A DNA stretch of 64,000 bases from Paraglaciecola polaris LMG 21857 (GTDB taxonomy: Bacteria; Pseudomonadota; Gammaproteobacteria; Enterobacterales; Alteromonadaceae): NCBI RefSeq assembly GCF_000315055.1, contig NZ_BAER01000074.1:25819-89818 (forward strand), given 5' to 3'. The position numbers were made by a program, and so were the translations under genes. Below, one piece after another: positions 18,823-27,964 of this stretch. How positions within the stretch are numbered: the stretch's first letter is position 1; every line of letters starts with the position of its first letter. Under the pieces are notes generated by a model, which saw nothing but the letters and a program-made list of their open reading frames with translations, was not told the origin of the DNA and made no database searches.

Positions 18823-19319
18823 GCCTGACCTCCAACGTTTTTACCCAATGTATAATTAAAACTGGTTTGGCTACTTTTAGCGGCACTTTTAATGGCAGCT
18901 TTAATACGAGGATAGGTGCCACAGCGACAAATATTGCCCTGCATATAGTTATCGATAGTTTCATCGTCCGGGTTAGGATGCTCGTTCAATAACGCCACTG
19001 CACTCATGATTTGCCCTGATTGGCAGTAACCACATTGGGGTACGTTATGCTCAAGCCAAGCCTGTTGTACAGGGTGGCTAGCATCGTCCGACAACCCTTC
19101 GATGGTGCTGACTTCTTTGTCTGCAATTGCCGCTAATGGCATGACACATGAACGAATAGGTTGGCCGTCAAGATGCACAGTACATGCACCGCACTGCGCC
19201 ATGCCGCAACCAAATTTGGTGCCTGTCATCCCTAAAATGTCACGCAACGCCCACAGCAGTGGCATGTTGGGATCCACATCAATCTCTACGGGTTTATTGT
19301 TCAAACTAAAACGAATCAT
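18819..19319 (-). CDS. Molybdenum hydroxylase 2Fe-2S subunit (IorA-type)
   Basis: A 166-residue protein with two [2Fe-2S] clusters: the plant-ferredoxin type ([16 protein letters not shown], plus a later Cys at RSC, residues 38-60) and the alpha-helical type (CGYCQSGQ and [11 protein letters not shown], about residues 96-140). It passes electrons from the Mo centre. It has no signal peptide; it would be co-exported by the Tat signal on the large subunit. Its stop overlaps the next start by 4 bp. Confidence 0.9.
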   Translation of the reverse strand: MIRFSLNNKPVEIDVDPNMPLLWALRDILGMTGTKFGCGMAQCGACTVHLDGQPIRSCVMPLAAIADKEVSTIEGLSDDASHPVQQAWLEHNVPQCGYCQSGQIMSAVALLNEHPNPDDETIDNYMQGNICRCGTYPRIKAAIKSAAKSSQTSFNYTLGKNVGGQA

Positions 19320-19366
19320 TTAACACTCCATTCTGGTGGTATTGTGTGATGCTCAAACGCCTGAAC

Positions 19367-19963
19367 TTAATCGGCAGATTGTCGCCAGTTGGCGAGATCA
19401 CGTTGCGTGTCTATATCGTACTTTGCATCAGGCAAATCCACTGACACAACCTCTTGTATATGCTGCTGTATTATTTTGCGTGCGCCACTGTCAGCCTGCA
19501 GTGTCATAAGTTGAGCAAAGTAACAACGGGGGAAAATAACTGGCGCCCCCAATATGCCGTTATAGCTAGCAGAAATTATTTTGTTAGGGGCACTTTCACA
19601 ATGATGCAACATAGTTTCCATGTGCTCACGTCCTAATGCCACTTGATCAGCCAAAGTGACTAATAAATGGGACGACTCACGGTTCACGTTATGCACCCCA
19701 AACGCCAGTGTTGCCCCCATGCCCTTGTGCCAGTCAGAGCATAAATGTGCAGTAACATAATGTGGCAACACGGGGCTAATACGTTCGGCATTGGCGCCCA
19801 AGATAACGTTAAATTCAGATAACAAGGTACACAATGAACCGCTGCCAGTAAGCTGGTTTAATGTACGCAGCAACATGGGTTGCCCGTTTATGTCTGCCAA
19901 CTGTTTTATCCCAGTAAAACGCTTGCTTTGACCACCTGCAAGCATCAATGCAGAAATTTTCAT
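19367..19963 (-). CDS. Molybdenum cofactor cytidylyltransferase-like NTP transferase (MocA-like)
   Basis: A 198-residue nucleotidyltransferase with the N-terminal L-A-G-G-x-S-x-R-F motif (MLAGGQSKRF, residues 7-16) of the MobA/MocA fold and a D-Q motif near residue 108 (LVTLADQVAL). Enzymes of the xanthine dehydrogenase family normally use the cytosine dinucleotide cofactor, so it probably makes MCD for the neighbouring hydroxylase. It overlaps xdhC by 4 bp (ATGA) and lies 47 bp upstream of the 2Fe-2S gene. Confidence 0.75.
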   Translation of the reverse strand: MKISALMLAGGQSKRFTGIKQLADINGQPMLLRTLNQLTGSGSLCTLLSEFNVILGANAERISPVLPHYVTAHLCSDWHKGMGATLAFGVHNVNRESSHLLVTLADQVALGREHMETMLHHCESAPNKIISASYNGILGAPVIFPRCYFAQLMTLQADSGARKIIQQHIQEVVSVDLPDAKYDIDTQRDLANWRQSAD

Positions 19964-20946
19964 GCTGTTAATATGCCACTAATCGACTGGCCATCTTGTT
20001 GTTCAATAAAGGCATGGGCCTCAGATAACATAGATAACGCAATAGACTCTGGTAATTCACCCCCTAACCGCAGCCCCACAGGGTTAGCTAACGGCTTCAC
20101 TAATTGTTCTCTCGTCATTGGCATCAACTCCAGCACCCTATCAGTGCGATGTGTTGGCCCCAACATGCCTACATATTTAGCACTACTGCTTTGCACTAAT
20201 GCCAAAGACTGAGCATCTAATTTGATGTTGTGCGTCATGATAATAGCCATATCAATTTGCTGTAGCCATGGGCTCTGCGTAAGGGAGTCAATGGCGTGTC
20301 GAACAAGGCTCACACTGGCATCAAAGTGGCCGTCTCTGGCATAACTGGTTCGTGGGTCGACTAAGGTAATTTGCCATCCCAATTGCAGTGCAATCGCCAC
20401 CACTGGACGAGCATCCACACCGCCACCAAATACAGCAAGATGGGGAGCCGGTTTGAGGACCTGACTAAACATGCCCGGTTTTGATATTGCTTGATGCTCA
20501 GGGTTTGCAATAGTTAAGCTGTTTTGTGGCAATTGTTCGTCGATAATCTGACAATACTCCACAGCTTGATTGTCTTCCAATAACCCGTAAAGATTATCTA
20601 GCTGTAAATAATGATTATTGTTGTCCACTGGCTGCAATAAAATACGCACCATACCGCCACAACCAATGCCCAACTTCCAGGCTAAGTCTTCTTCTTCACG
20701 CATATCATATTCAACAATACGATTACGCCCTGAATCCCAACAACGACGAGCCTGCAACATAATATCTGATTCAAGACAACCGCCGCTGAGCAAACCATAA
20801 TATTGCCCTAGGTCGTTGATCATCATCATGGCACCGGCCTTTCTATATGACGAACCATCGGTTTCGATAATGGTCGCCAAAACCCATTTCTGCGTGTCTT
20901 TACTGGCACGCCACTGCTTTAATAACTGGTTTAATCGGTTTGCCAC
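19960..20946 (-). CDS. XdhC/CoxI family molybdenum enzyme maturation protein
   Basis: A 328-residue protein. The N-terminal XdhC_CoxI domain has ETDGSSYRKAGAMM and LLSGGCLESDI (about 28-60); a C-terminal Rossmann domain has VFGGGVDARPVV (about 170-181) and LGPTHRTDRVL. XdhC proteins bind the Mo cofactor, help insert the equatorial sulfido ligand and deliver cofactor to the apoenzyme. Start codon GTG at 20946, shortly after the RDD gene. Confidence 0.85.
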   Translation of the reverse strand: MANRLNQLLKQWRASKDTQKWVLATIIETDGSSYRKAGAMMMINDLGQYYGLLSGGCLESDIMLQARRCWDSGRNRIVEYDMREEEDLAWKLGIGCGGMVRILLQPVDNNNHYLQLDNLYGLLEDNQAVEYCQIIDEQLPQNSLTIANPEHQAISKPGMFSQVLKPAPHLAVFGGGVDARPVVAIALQLGWQITLVDPRTSYARDGHFDASVSLVRHAIDSLTQSPWLQQIDMAIIMTHNIKLDAQSLALVQSSSAKYVGMLGPTHRTDRVLELMPMTREQLVKPLANPVGLRLGGELPESIALSMLSEAHAFIEQQDGQSISGILTA

Positions 20947-20952
20947 TCAGGG

Positions 20953-22247
20953 TTACTCTTTTTCTGATGATACATTTTCAGGAGAAACAGACGCTTGTTC
21001 AAAAGGCTCTCTGTGTTTACGTAAATCGATAACTAATGTTTCGGATATTTTATCTTGTATCGCTTGGCGGTTCGGATCCCAATAAATCTGCAAAAATCCT
21101 AATAAACCGGTGGCGAAGCCCGCACCGTAACCACCGTAACGCCCAAAGCTTTCCCACAAATTCAAGCTGCTGCCATCCAGTTTAATAACCCGAATGCCGA
21201 GCAACCGTTTACCTGGGGTTTGCCCCGTCCACCAGGCGGTAAAAATACTAAAATAAAACGCCGCCCAACCAAATCCCAAACCAAGATCAGCGGCGACTCC
21301 TTGCACCCACGCCAAAATACTCGGCGGGGAATTACCTTGAGTCTTTGGTCCTTCTATTTCAGTCAAGGTATCAAAAAAAGTCTGGGCTTTTTCTGTCTTT
21401 GTTTTTTTGTCCGTTTCCGCGTTCGGCTCATTCACTTCGTGCTTTTGCGGCTCTACCGCTTTGTCAAAGTCGATACTTTGCACAGCCGTATCCTGGGTAT
21501 GAGGTAGTTCTTTTTCAACCGTTTGATAATGCCGTTCATAGACTTGTGTCATGGCGACGTCGAGTTGATTTTGCTGTTGAGGCGTTAAATCGACACTGAC
21601 CGCATCGCCATATTCACTCAACACTTTTTCCGCTACGTCCTTTGTTAAGGGTAATGACGCTAAATCTCGTGCGAGTTTTTCACCCACTTGGGTCCAGCAC
21701 AACAAAGGTTCAATGCACTTGCCATACGCGATATTTTTAGCGACCCTTTTGGTTTCCAGTAAATACTTAGCGGTCAATCCGATTAACGCCAAGTCGTCAG
21801 GATTGTCTAACTTAAGCTCCCGAAACTCGCCCTCTTCCACTAATTGTGCACGGACTTGTTGACTCTCATCAGGTGTGTCAATCACATCCCCAATAAACTC
21901 AATTGCTTTTGCCGCGATAAGAAACACCAAGATAGCCGTGATAAAACGCAGAGAGATACGCGCCAAATTAAAACGTTCTTTTGCTTAAGGCGATTACCCG
22001 CACGAAAAAATGTTACCGCCGCGACCAAGGCCAGAAGTACATCACTGGCTTGGCTTAACAGGCCAATTAATGCCACATCGACTAACAGAGCAATGCCACG
22101 TTTTAGTGGACGCGCTAAAGGCGTGCCAAAAAGTGATTTCGACACGTGAAAGGCATAGGGGGTAACAATATTTCGAGTTTCGTGCTGACTTAATTGAGAG
22201 GGATCAATGGGCGTATGTTCTAACGATGCTCGTGTTGGTTCGCTCAC
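20953..22247 (-). pseudogene. RDD family membrane protein, interrupted by a frameshift
   Basis: Two frames (22247-21882 and 21966-20953) form one protein of about 430 residues. The first carries the start of an RDD domain (RPLKRGIALLVDVALIGLL). The second carries the rest: a membrane segment, a soluble insert of about 190 residues, then W-T-G-Q-T-P-G-K-R-L-L-G-I-R-V and GRYGGYGAG. One extra A in the AAAA run near 21985 restores L-K-Q-K-E-R-F-N-L-A-R-I-S. The GTG start at 22247 has AAGG upstream. RDD proteins are small integral membrane proteins; some act as Na+/H+ antiporters. The location between the VWA and XdhC genes suggests a role in the hydroxylase cluster. Confidence 0.7.
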
Positions 22248-22260
22248 GCGCCCACCTTAT

Positions 22261-23439
22261 TTATTTTTTGTGTAGCGCTTTTATCCCTTCTCCGAGGCCA
22301 TCAATCGTCAACGGAAACATGCGCTGTTCCATAATGTCCTGCATAATACCGATAGACGCATAGTAATTCCAATATTGTTGTGGCTGAGGATTTAGCCAAA
22401 TACCCTGTTTGAAGTGTTGCAAAATACGCCCCATCCATATGGCACCCGGTTCTTCATTCCAATGTTCAACACTGCCGCCAGGATAGGTTATTTCGTAAGG
22501 TCCCATAGTCGCGTCCCCCACAAAAATCACCTTATAGTCAGAGCCGTATTTATGAATAACATCAAACACCGACATGGTTTCCTTACCTCGGCGTTTATTG
22601 TCTTTCCATACACCTTCATACAAACAATTATGAAAATAAAAGTACTCTAAATGTTTGAACTCGGTATGAGCCGCTGAAAATAGCTCCTCACATTCTTTAA
22701 TATGTGCATCCATAGAGCCGCCCACATCAAAAAACATCAACACTTTAATGGCATTGCGCCGGATCGGCATCATTTGAATATCAAGCAAGCCAGCATTTTT
22801 GGCTGTACCCTCAATCGTGTGGGGCATATCCAGCTCTTCACTGGTGCCGCTACGGGCAAATTTGCGCAATTTTCTAAGGGCAATTTTGATGTTACGCGTT
22901 CCCAACTCAACGTTACCAGCTAAGTCTCTAAACTCGCGCTTGTCCCACACTTTAGCCGCAGAAAAATTGCGGTTTTTATCTTGCCCTATGCGCACACCCT
23001 CAGGATTGTAACCATTGGCACCAAAAGGTGATGTGCCGCCAGTACCTACCCATTTATTGCCGCCTTCGTGGCGTTTTTCTTGCTCCGCCAGGCGTTCTTT
23101 GAGGGTTTTCATGAGCTCATCTAAGCCACCGAGCGCCTTGATTTTAGCTTTTTCTTCTTCACTAAAATGCCGCTCAATCTCTTTGCGTAACCATTCCTCG
23201 GGTATGTCTTTGCCAAACAAATCAATTTGCTGCACCCCTTCGAAATAATCGGCAAAGGCGCGGTCAAACTTGTCGTACTGACTTTCATCTTTTACCAAAC
23301 ACAAACGTGCCAAGTAATAAAATGCCTCAATGTCGGCAAATACCACCCCTTGCTGCAACGCGCTAAGCAAGTCCATCAATTCGCTCAAACTGACTTTGAG
23401 TTGGTGTTCTCTTAGTTTAAAAAAGAAATCAACTAACAT
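22261..23439 (-). CDS. VWA domain protein of the CoxE family
   Basis: A 392-residue cytoplasmic protein. The N-terminal helical part (LREHQLKVSLSE) is shared with CoxE-type proteins. The C-terminal von Willebrand A domain has a MIDAS-like D-V-G-G-S-M (around residue 210; many CoxE proteins have DVSGSM). It starts within the stop of the MoxR gene (1-bp overlap). CoxE and the AAA+ CoxD act together in maturation of the CO dehydrogenase active site in Oligotropha carboxidovorans. Here the pair probably serves the IorAB-type hydroxylase (inference from context). Confidence 0.8.
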   Translation of the reverse strand: MLVDFFFKLREHQLKVSLSELMDLLSALQQGVVFADIEAFYYLARLCLVKDESQYDKFDRAFADYFEGVQQIDLFGKDIPEEWLRKEIERHFSEEEKAKIKALGGLDELMKTLKERLAEQEKRHEGGNKWVGTGGTSPFGANGYNPEGVRIGQDKNRNFSAAKVWDKREFRDLAGNVELGTRNIKIALRKLRKFARSGTSEELDMPHTIEGTAKNAGLLDIQMMPIRRNAIKVLMFFDVGGSMDAHIKECEELFSAAHTEFKHLEYFYFHNCLYEGVWKDNKRRGKETMSVFDVIHKYGSDYKVIFVGDATMGPYEITYPGGSVEHWNEEPGAIWMGRILQHFKQGIWLNPQPQQYWNYYASIGIMQDIMEQRMFPLTIDGLGEGIKALHKK

Positions 23440-24275
23440 TAGCGACGCGCCATGAATACCAACTTTTCAAAAAGATGAATGTCTTGCTCATTCTTTAACA
23501 ACGCACCGTAAAGCGGTGGTATGGCTTTTTTGCTGTCTTTTTCGCGCAGGGCTTCAGGGGAGATATCTTCTGCAACCAAGAGCTTCAACCAATCGATTAG
23601 CTCAGACGTAGACGGTTTTTTCTTCAAGCCAGGAATATCACGTAAATTGAAAAACGACTCTAGCGCTTGATTCAACAAATCTTTTTTAATCTCGGGGAAA
23701 TGCACATCCACGATCCGGCGCATCTCTTCTTGGTCAGGGAATTGAATATAGTGAAAGAAACAACGGCGTAAAAACGCATCAGGCAGCTCTTTTTCATTAT
23801 TAGAAGTGATGATCACGATAGGACGCTGCACCGCTTTAACGGTTTCCCGAGTCTCGTAAACAAAAAATTCCATTTTATCCAATTCTTGCAGCAAATCGTT
23901 TGGAAATTCAATATCCGCTTTATCAATTTCATCAATCAATAAAACCGGGCGACCAGTGTTTTCAAAGGCGTGCCACAGCTTACCTTTGACAATGTAGTTT
24001 TTAATATCGTGAACTTTGTCGTCACCCAACTGAGAATCTCGTAAGCGAGATACAGCATCATATTCGTATAATCCTTGCTGCGCTTTGGTGGTCGATTTTA
24101 TATGCCATTGAATTAATTCGGTCCCTAAGCTGGCGGCTAACTCTTCAGCTAACATGGTTTTACCCGTGCCTGGCTCCCCTTTAATCAATAAAGGACGTTC
24201 TAGGGTAATTGCAGCATTGACCGCAAGTCGTAGTTCATCGCTGGCGATATAATTACTCGTTCCATTAAAAGACAT
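23439..24275 (-). CDS. MoxR-family AAA+ ATPase (CoxD-like)
   Basis: A 278-residue AAA+ ATPase with Walker A GEPGTGKT (33-40), Walker B L-L-I-D-E-I-D (about 106-112), sensor region VIITSNNEKELPDAFLRRC and the arginine finger region. MoxR ATPases partner with VWA proteins as remodelling chaperones for metalloenzymes. ATG 24275 has GAGG seven bases upstream; an ATG five codons earlier lies before that site and is less likely. It is the first gene of a seven-gene minus-strand run ending with the molybdenum hydroxylase. Confidence 0.88.
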   Translation of the reverse strand: MSFNGTSNYIASDELRLAVNAAITLERPLLIKGEPGTGKTMLAEELAASLGTELIQWHIKSTTKAQQGLYEYDAVSRLRDSQLGDDKVHDIKNYIVKGKLWHAFENTGRPVLLIDEIDKADIEFPNDLLQELDKMEFFVYETRETVKAVQRPIVIITSNNEKELPDAFLRRCFFHYIQFPDQEEMRRIVDVHFPEIKKDLLNQALESFFNLRDIPGLKKKPSTSELIDWLKLLVAEDISPEALREKDSKKAIPPLYGALLKNEQDIHLFEKLVFMARR

Positions 24276-24659
24276 CAATACCTCGTACATATATTTAAGT
24301 GAGAGAAGACAACCTTGGCCGTCTAGACATTATTTGTTACGTTCAATAGCACCGTTAACTGAACTGGCACTACTTACGACTGTCGTTAATTATGCAATAG
24401 TTAACCGTGAGCCACGGTCAAATACCAATGAATAATTCTTAGTGTTAACTATTTCCATAAGATATAGCGAAAAAGCACTTTGAATTTACTCACTTCGCCT
24501 TAATCTTAGTAACCTGCCCCTTTGGTTTAAACAGACCTAAGGTATTTGACAGACCCGAGATATAAAACAAAAGTGCCGTTAACTAAAATGTACAAATCTA
24601 CGTTATTGTTTTAAAGACGTAACCATTAGGCACCATCAAGACTTCAGAAAGGAAAATTT
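24276..24659. other. Divergent intergenic region, moxR-cysK
   Basis: About 380 bp between divergent genes, expected to hold promoters for the moxR run and for cysK. AGGAAAATTT immediately precedes the cysK ATG. I find no unambiguous CysB site or other operator by eye. Confidence 0.4.
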
Positions 24660-25625
24660 ATGCAAGTTTATGACGACAATTCCCTCGCTATCGGTAAAAC
24701 CCCGCTGGTTAAATTAAACCGTGTTACTGGCGGCAACGTCTATGCAAAAATCGAATCCCGTAACCCGAGCTTCAGCGTAAAATGTCGCATCGGCGCCAAC
24801 ATGATTTGGGACGCAGAAAAACGTGGTGTACTAACCAAAGACAAAGAATTAATCGAAGCGACCAGTGGTAACACTGGTATCGCATTGGCATTTGTTGCCG
24901 CTGCTCGTGGTTACAAAATCACCTTGACCATGCCAAGTTCAATGAGCTTAGAACGTCGTAAATTGCTCAAAGCGTTAGGTGCGAATCTAGTGTTAACCGA
25001 AGCAGCAAAAGGCATGAAAGGCGCTATCGCAGCCACTGAAGAGTTGATTGCCTCAGCGCCTGGTAAATACGTTCCACTAGAGCAATTCGAAAACCCAGCT
25101 AACCCTGAAATTCATGAAAAAACCACAGGCCCAGAGATCTGGAATGACACTGACGGTAAAGTGGATATCTTCGTTGCGGGTGTAGGCACAGGCGGTACGA
25201 TCACAGGTGTGACCCGTTACTTGAAGAATACCCAAGGTAAAGCCATTACGTCAGTTGCCGTTGAACCCACTGATTCACCAGTGATCACCCAAGCTAAAGC
25301 AGGTTTGCCGCTGACGCCTGGCCCGCACAAAATCCAAGGTATTGGCGCTGGCTTTATTCCAGGTAACCTAGACTTAGACATCATTGATGCCGTTGAGCAG
25401 GTTACTAACGATGAAAGTATGGAGATGGCGCATCGACTGATGAAAGAAGAAGGGATCTTGGTGGGAATTTCCTCTGGCGCCGCGGTAGTAGCAGCCAAGC
25501 GCTGGGCAGAAAAACCAGAAAACGCCGACAAAGTTATCGTTGTATTACTCGCAAGCGCCGCTGAACGCTATTTGAGTAGCCCATTGTTTGCGGGTGAATT
25601 TGGTGACACTGAAGAAGTCCAATAA
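24660..25625 (+). CDS. cysK: Cysteine synthase A (O-acetylserine sulfhydrylase)
   Basis: A 321-residue PLP enzyme that makes cysteine from O-acetylserine and sulfide. It is very close to enteric Cys[12 protein letters not shown] (PLP lysine, about residue 42), [11 protein letters not shown] (about 69-79), GTGGT phosphate loop (about 177), and [10 protein letters not shown]. The tail [11 protein letters not shown] replaces the usual LPSSGERYLS, a small deviation in the serine that binds the PLP ring nitrogen. It is monocistronic, with a strong Shine-Dalgarno and a strong terminator. Confidence 0.97.
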   Translation: MQVYDDNSLAIGKTPLVKLNRVTGGNVYAKIESRNPSFSVKCRIGANMIWDAEKRGVLTKDKELIEATSGNTGIALAFVAAARGYKITLTMPSSMSLERRKLLKALGANLVLTEAAKGMKGAIAATEELIASAPGKYVPLEQFENPANPEIHEKTTGPEIWNDTDGKVDIFVAGVGTGGTITGVTRYLKNTQGKAITSVAVEPTDSPVITQAKAGLPLTPGPHKIQGIGAGFIPGNLDLDIIDAVEQVTNDESMEMAHRLMKEEGILVGISSGAAVVAAKRWAEKPENADKVIVVLLASAAERYLSSPLFAGEFGDTEEVQ

Positions 25626-25654
25626 GCGATCTGAGCTTTAGGTTTAAGTAATTG

Positions 25655-25683
25655 TAAAGGGAGGCATTTTTGCCTCCCTTTTA
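25655..25683 (+). terminator. Rho-independent terminator after cysK
   Basis: A perfect 11-bp stem AAAGGGAGGCA/TGCCTCCCTTT with a TTTT loop, ending in a T run. It is about 30 bp past the cysK stop. Confidence 0.92.
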
Positions 25684-25741
25684 CTTTGTGGATAACGCAG
25701 GTACACTCTACCTTGTGATTCATTAAAAAGTAGCTCGCTCT

Positions 25742-26194
25742 ATGTCGTTCCGTCGTCCTTTTCCATTGTTCTCGCTGTTATTTGCCCTGTTTATGCTGAC
25801 TGCATGTGATGATCCCAAAAGCACCGGGGCCGGCAAATATGGCATGATGGACACTAATATTCCTGAATACGCCGCAGTTCAATTTTTCACTCATGTATAT
25901 GGCGATAAAAATTTAGACGGCGCACTGCAGTTTGCCAGCCCAAAGCTTGCTCGTTTAATGAAATCGTACCGCATCAATCGTAGTGTCCAGCGACACGTAT
26001 TAAATATGGCGTTCGATAAAGTCGAAATTAAACCCGGTGCATCCAATGCCGGGCGAAATGAGTTTGCCAAAGAAGCCAGTGTGTCATTGTTTTTTGAAGG
26101 CACCCTGAATGGCGAAGTAATCAAAGATTTGCGCACAGTAAAATTAGTGCGCATGAATAAAGGCTGGAAAGTCGACGAGGTTAGCGTTAACTAA
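25742..26194 (+). CDS. Uncharacterised lipoprotein
   Basis: A 150-residue protein with a signal peptide and lipobox L-T-A-C (Cys about residue 22). The mature part has an NTF2-like look: Y.AVQFF...Y..KNLDGALQF, then KAS.SLFF.G...GEV......VKLVR...WKVDEV, as in small alpha+beta-fold proteins. I do not recognise a named family. It is probably anchored in the outer or inner membrane facing the periplasm. Confidence 0.6.
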   Translation: MSFRRPFPLFSLLFALFMLTACDDPKSTGAGKYGMMDTNIPEYAAVQFFTHVYGDKNLDGALQFASPKLARLMKSYRINRSVQRHVLNMAFDKVEIKPGASNAGRNEFAKEASVSLFFEGTLNGEVIKDLRTVKLVRMNKGWKVDEVSVN

Positions 26195-26272
26195 GCCTGT
26201 CTTGCGGCGCCCCTCTTATTTGGCCTGAATGCTCAGTACCAATATTTCACTCGCAACCCTAAGACTTCACCC

Positions 26273-27442
26273 ATGCCCGAAACACTCTCTCCACAACAAG
26301 CACGTAAACTTATTCTACATGCCCAGAGGCTTCCCGCAGGTAAGCAAACCACAAAGCCCATTTCCGCCACGCTAGCGGCAATTGAGGCCCTGGGATACGT
26401 GCAAATCGATACAATCAGTGCAATCGAGCGCGCCCATCACCACACCCTTTGGAATCGCACGTCAACCTATCAACCCCAGCACCTTGAGCAACTCGTTGAG
26501 CAAAAACAGGTATTTGAATACTGGGCCCACGCCGCCGCGTACTTACCCATGTCAGACTATCGCTATACACTGGTGCGCAAAGCCGCTCTGCAATCAGGAG
26601 AATTAGCCCATTGGTATCCGCGCAATAACAAATTGATGGCTGACGTACTGGCGCGTATAACGGCAGAAGGCCCTTTGATGGCCAAGGATTTTGACAAAGA
26701 CGAAGCCGTCATCAAACGAAAACCGGCTGATTGGGCAAGTAAACCTGCCAAGCGCGCATTAGAATTTCTGTTTATGCAAGGGGATTTAATGATTGCTAAG
26801 CGGGCAAATTTTCACAAGGTGTATGACCTTACCGAGCGTGTATTACCTTGCTCAGTCAACACCTCGATACCAAGTGACGATGCGTATTTTCGTTTTTTAA
26901 TTACCCGCTTTCTCAGCGCCAATGGCCTGGGCAAAGCCAGCGAAATAGCGTATTTACGTAAGAACAGTAAACGCGCGATACAAAAAAAATTAAACGCCAT
27001 GCTTGAGGAAAAATCCCTTATCGAGGTAACGGTCGCGGGCGAGTCTTATGTCACGTTAACAGAGCAACTCGAAACACTCGAGCGCCCGATCAAACGCAAT
27101 AAGTTACATATTTTGTCGCCCTTTGACAACTTACTGATTCAACGTAAACGTATACAAGCCCTATTCAACTTTGATTACTTGCTCGAGTGTTACGTGCCCC
27201 AAGCAAAGCGCCAATATGGTTACTTTTCATTGCCAATACTGTGGGACACGAACCTAGTGGCCAGAATGGATTGCCGGGTCGACCGAAAAACGAAAATACT
27301 GCATATTCATCATCTAGTGCTCGAAGCCAATTTACAAAAAACTGCCGCATTTCACCTTGCCTTACAACAAAGTTTAACGGCTTTTCTGATCTTCAATCAG
27401 TGTGATGAATATGTGTTGCATAAAACAACGCATTTGTCTTAA
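26273..27442 (+). CDS. ycaQ: Winged-helix DNA glycosylase, YcaQ/AlkX (HTH_42) family
   Basis: A 389-residue protein of the AlkZ/YcaQ family. The start SPQQARKLILHAQRL is followed by Y-V-Q-I-D-T (about 42-47), the Q-x-D form of the catalytic motif that distinguishes YcaQ/AlkX from the Q-x-Q of AlkZ, and H-H-T-L-W-N-R. The three winged-helix modules and the C-terminal beta barrel (LSPFDNLLIQRKR) are recognisable. E. coli YcaQ unhooks nitrogen-mustard interstrand crosslinks and removes N7-alkylated bases. DUF3703 follows at 31 bp. Confidence 0.85.
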   Translation: MPETLSPQQARKLILHAQRLPAGKQTTKPISATLAAIEALGYVQIDTISAIERAHHHTLWNRTSTYQPQHLEQLVEQKQVFEYWAHAAAYLPMSDYRYTLVRKAALQSGELAHWYPRNNKLMADVLARITAEGPLMAKDFDKDEAVIKRKPADWASKPAKRALEFLFMQGDLMIAKRANFHKVYDLTERVLPCSVNTSIPSDDAYFRFLITRFLSANGLGKASEIAYLRKNSKRAIQKKLNAMLEEKSLIEVTVAGESYVTLTEQLETLERPIKRNKLHILSPFDNLLIQRKRIQALFNFDYLLECYVPQAKRQYGYFSLPILWDTNLVARMDCRVDRKTKILHIHHLVLEANLQKTAAFHLALQQSLTAFLIFNQCDEYVLHKTTHLS

Positions 27443-27473
27443 CCTCGTATTTATTCATTTAATCTAGGGGCCA

Positions 27474-27839
27474 ATGATGAGCGCTCGATATCAGCAAAAA
27501 ATCCGTTTTGTGCTATTAAAAGAATTTATTTTAGCCAAAAAAGCGCGTGGCGCGGGGCATTACCAACAAGAGTTCAGCCATCTAGAAAATGCCCATGTAT
27601 TGGGCCAACACTCGACCTATTGGCATAGCAAAGCACATTGTTTAATGTTGTTATGGGCAGTGCGCAGATCCGCAAAAAAAGAATTTGCCGGGCAACTGCT
27701 GCGTATTTTTGGCGCCTTAACCAAAACCGCTATCGGCTTAGTTCCTGCTGGCAATACGGGTGGCAGCAACATAAGCCCATTTAAAAGCCTGCCGTTAAGC
27801 ACCCAACACGCCAAAGCGATTGCCAGGGCGCAGTCATGA
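27474..27839 (+). CDS. DUF3703 family protein
   Basis: A 121-residue protein with the pattern H.ENAHVLGQ....W.SKAHCLML..A.R....KEFAGQ..RI..A..KTAIGLVPAGNTGG, which I recognise as DUF3703, a family of unknown function. The conserved His, Glu and Cys residues could hint at metal binding, but this is speculative. Two adjacent ATG codons are possible starts; GGGG lies just upstream. Confidence 0.7.
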   Translation: MMSARYQQKIRFVLLKEFILAKKARGAGHYQQEFSHLENAHVLGQHSTYWHSKAHCLMLLWAVRRSAKKEFAGQLLRIFGALTKTAIGLVPAGNTGGSNISPFKSLPLSTQHAKAIARAQS

Positions 27840-27964
27840 TTTATAAACCTTGGCTCGCCCTACCTCGTTAGCGGCAAATTACCTTCATGACATGACCAAT
27901 ACATCTAGGTAAGATGGCGTCCCTTCACGTATTGTCATTTTATCCTTAGCTGAGAGCCCTTTAC

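Noticed and set aside
25678..25700. A DnaA box (TTATCCACA, minus strand) after cysK
   Set aside because: It is a single box with no companions and may occur by chance.
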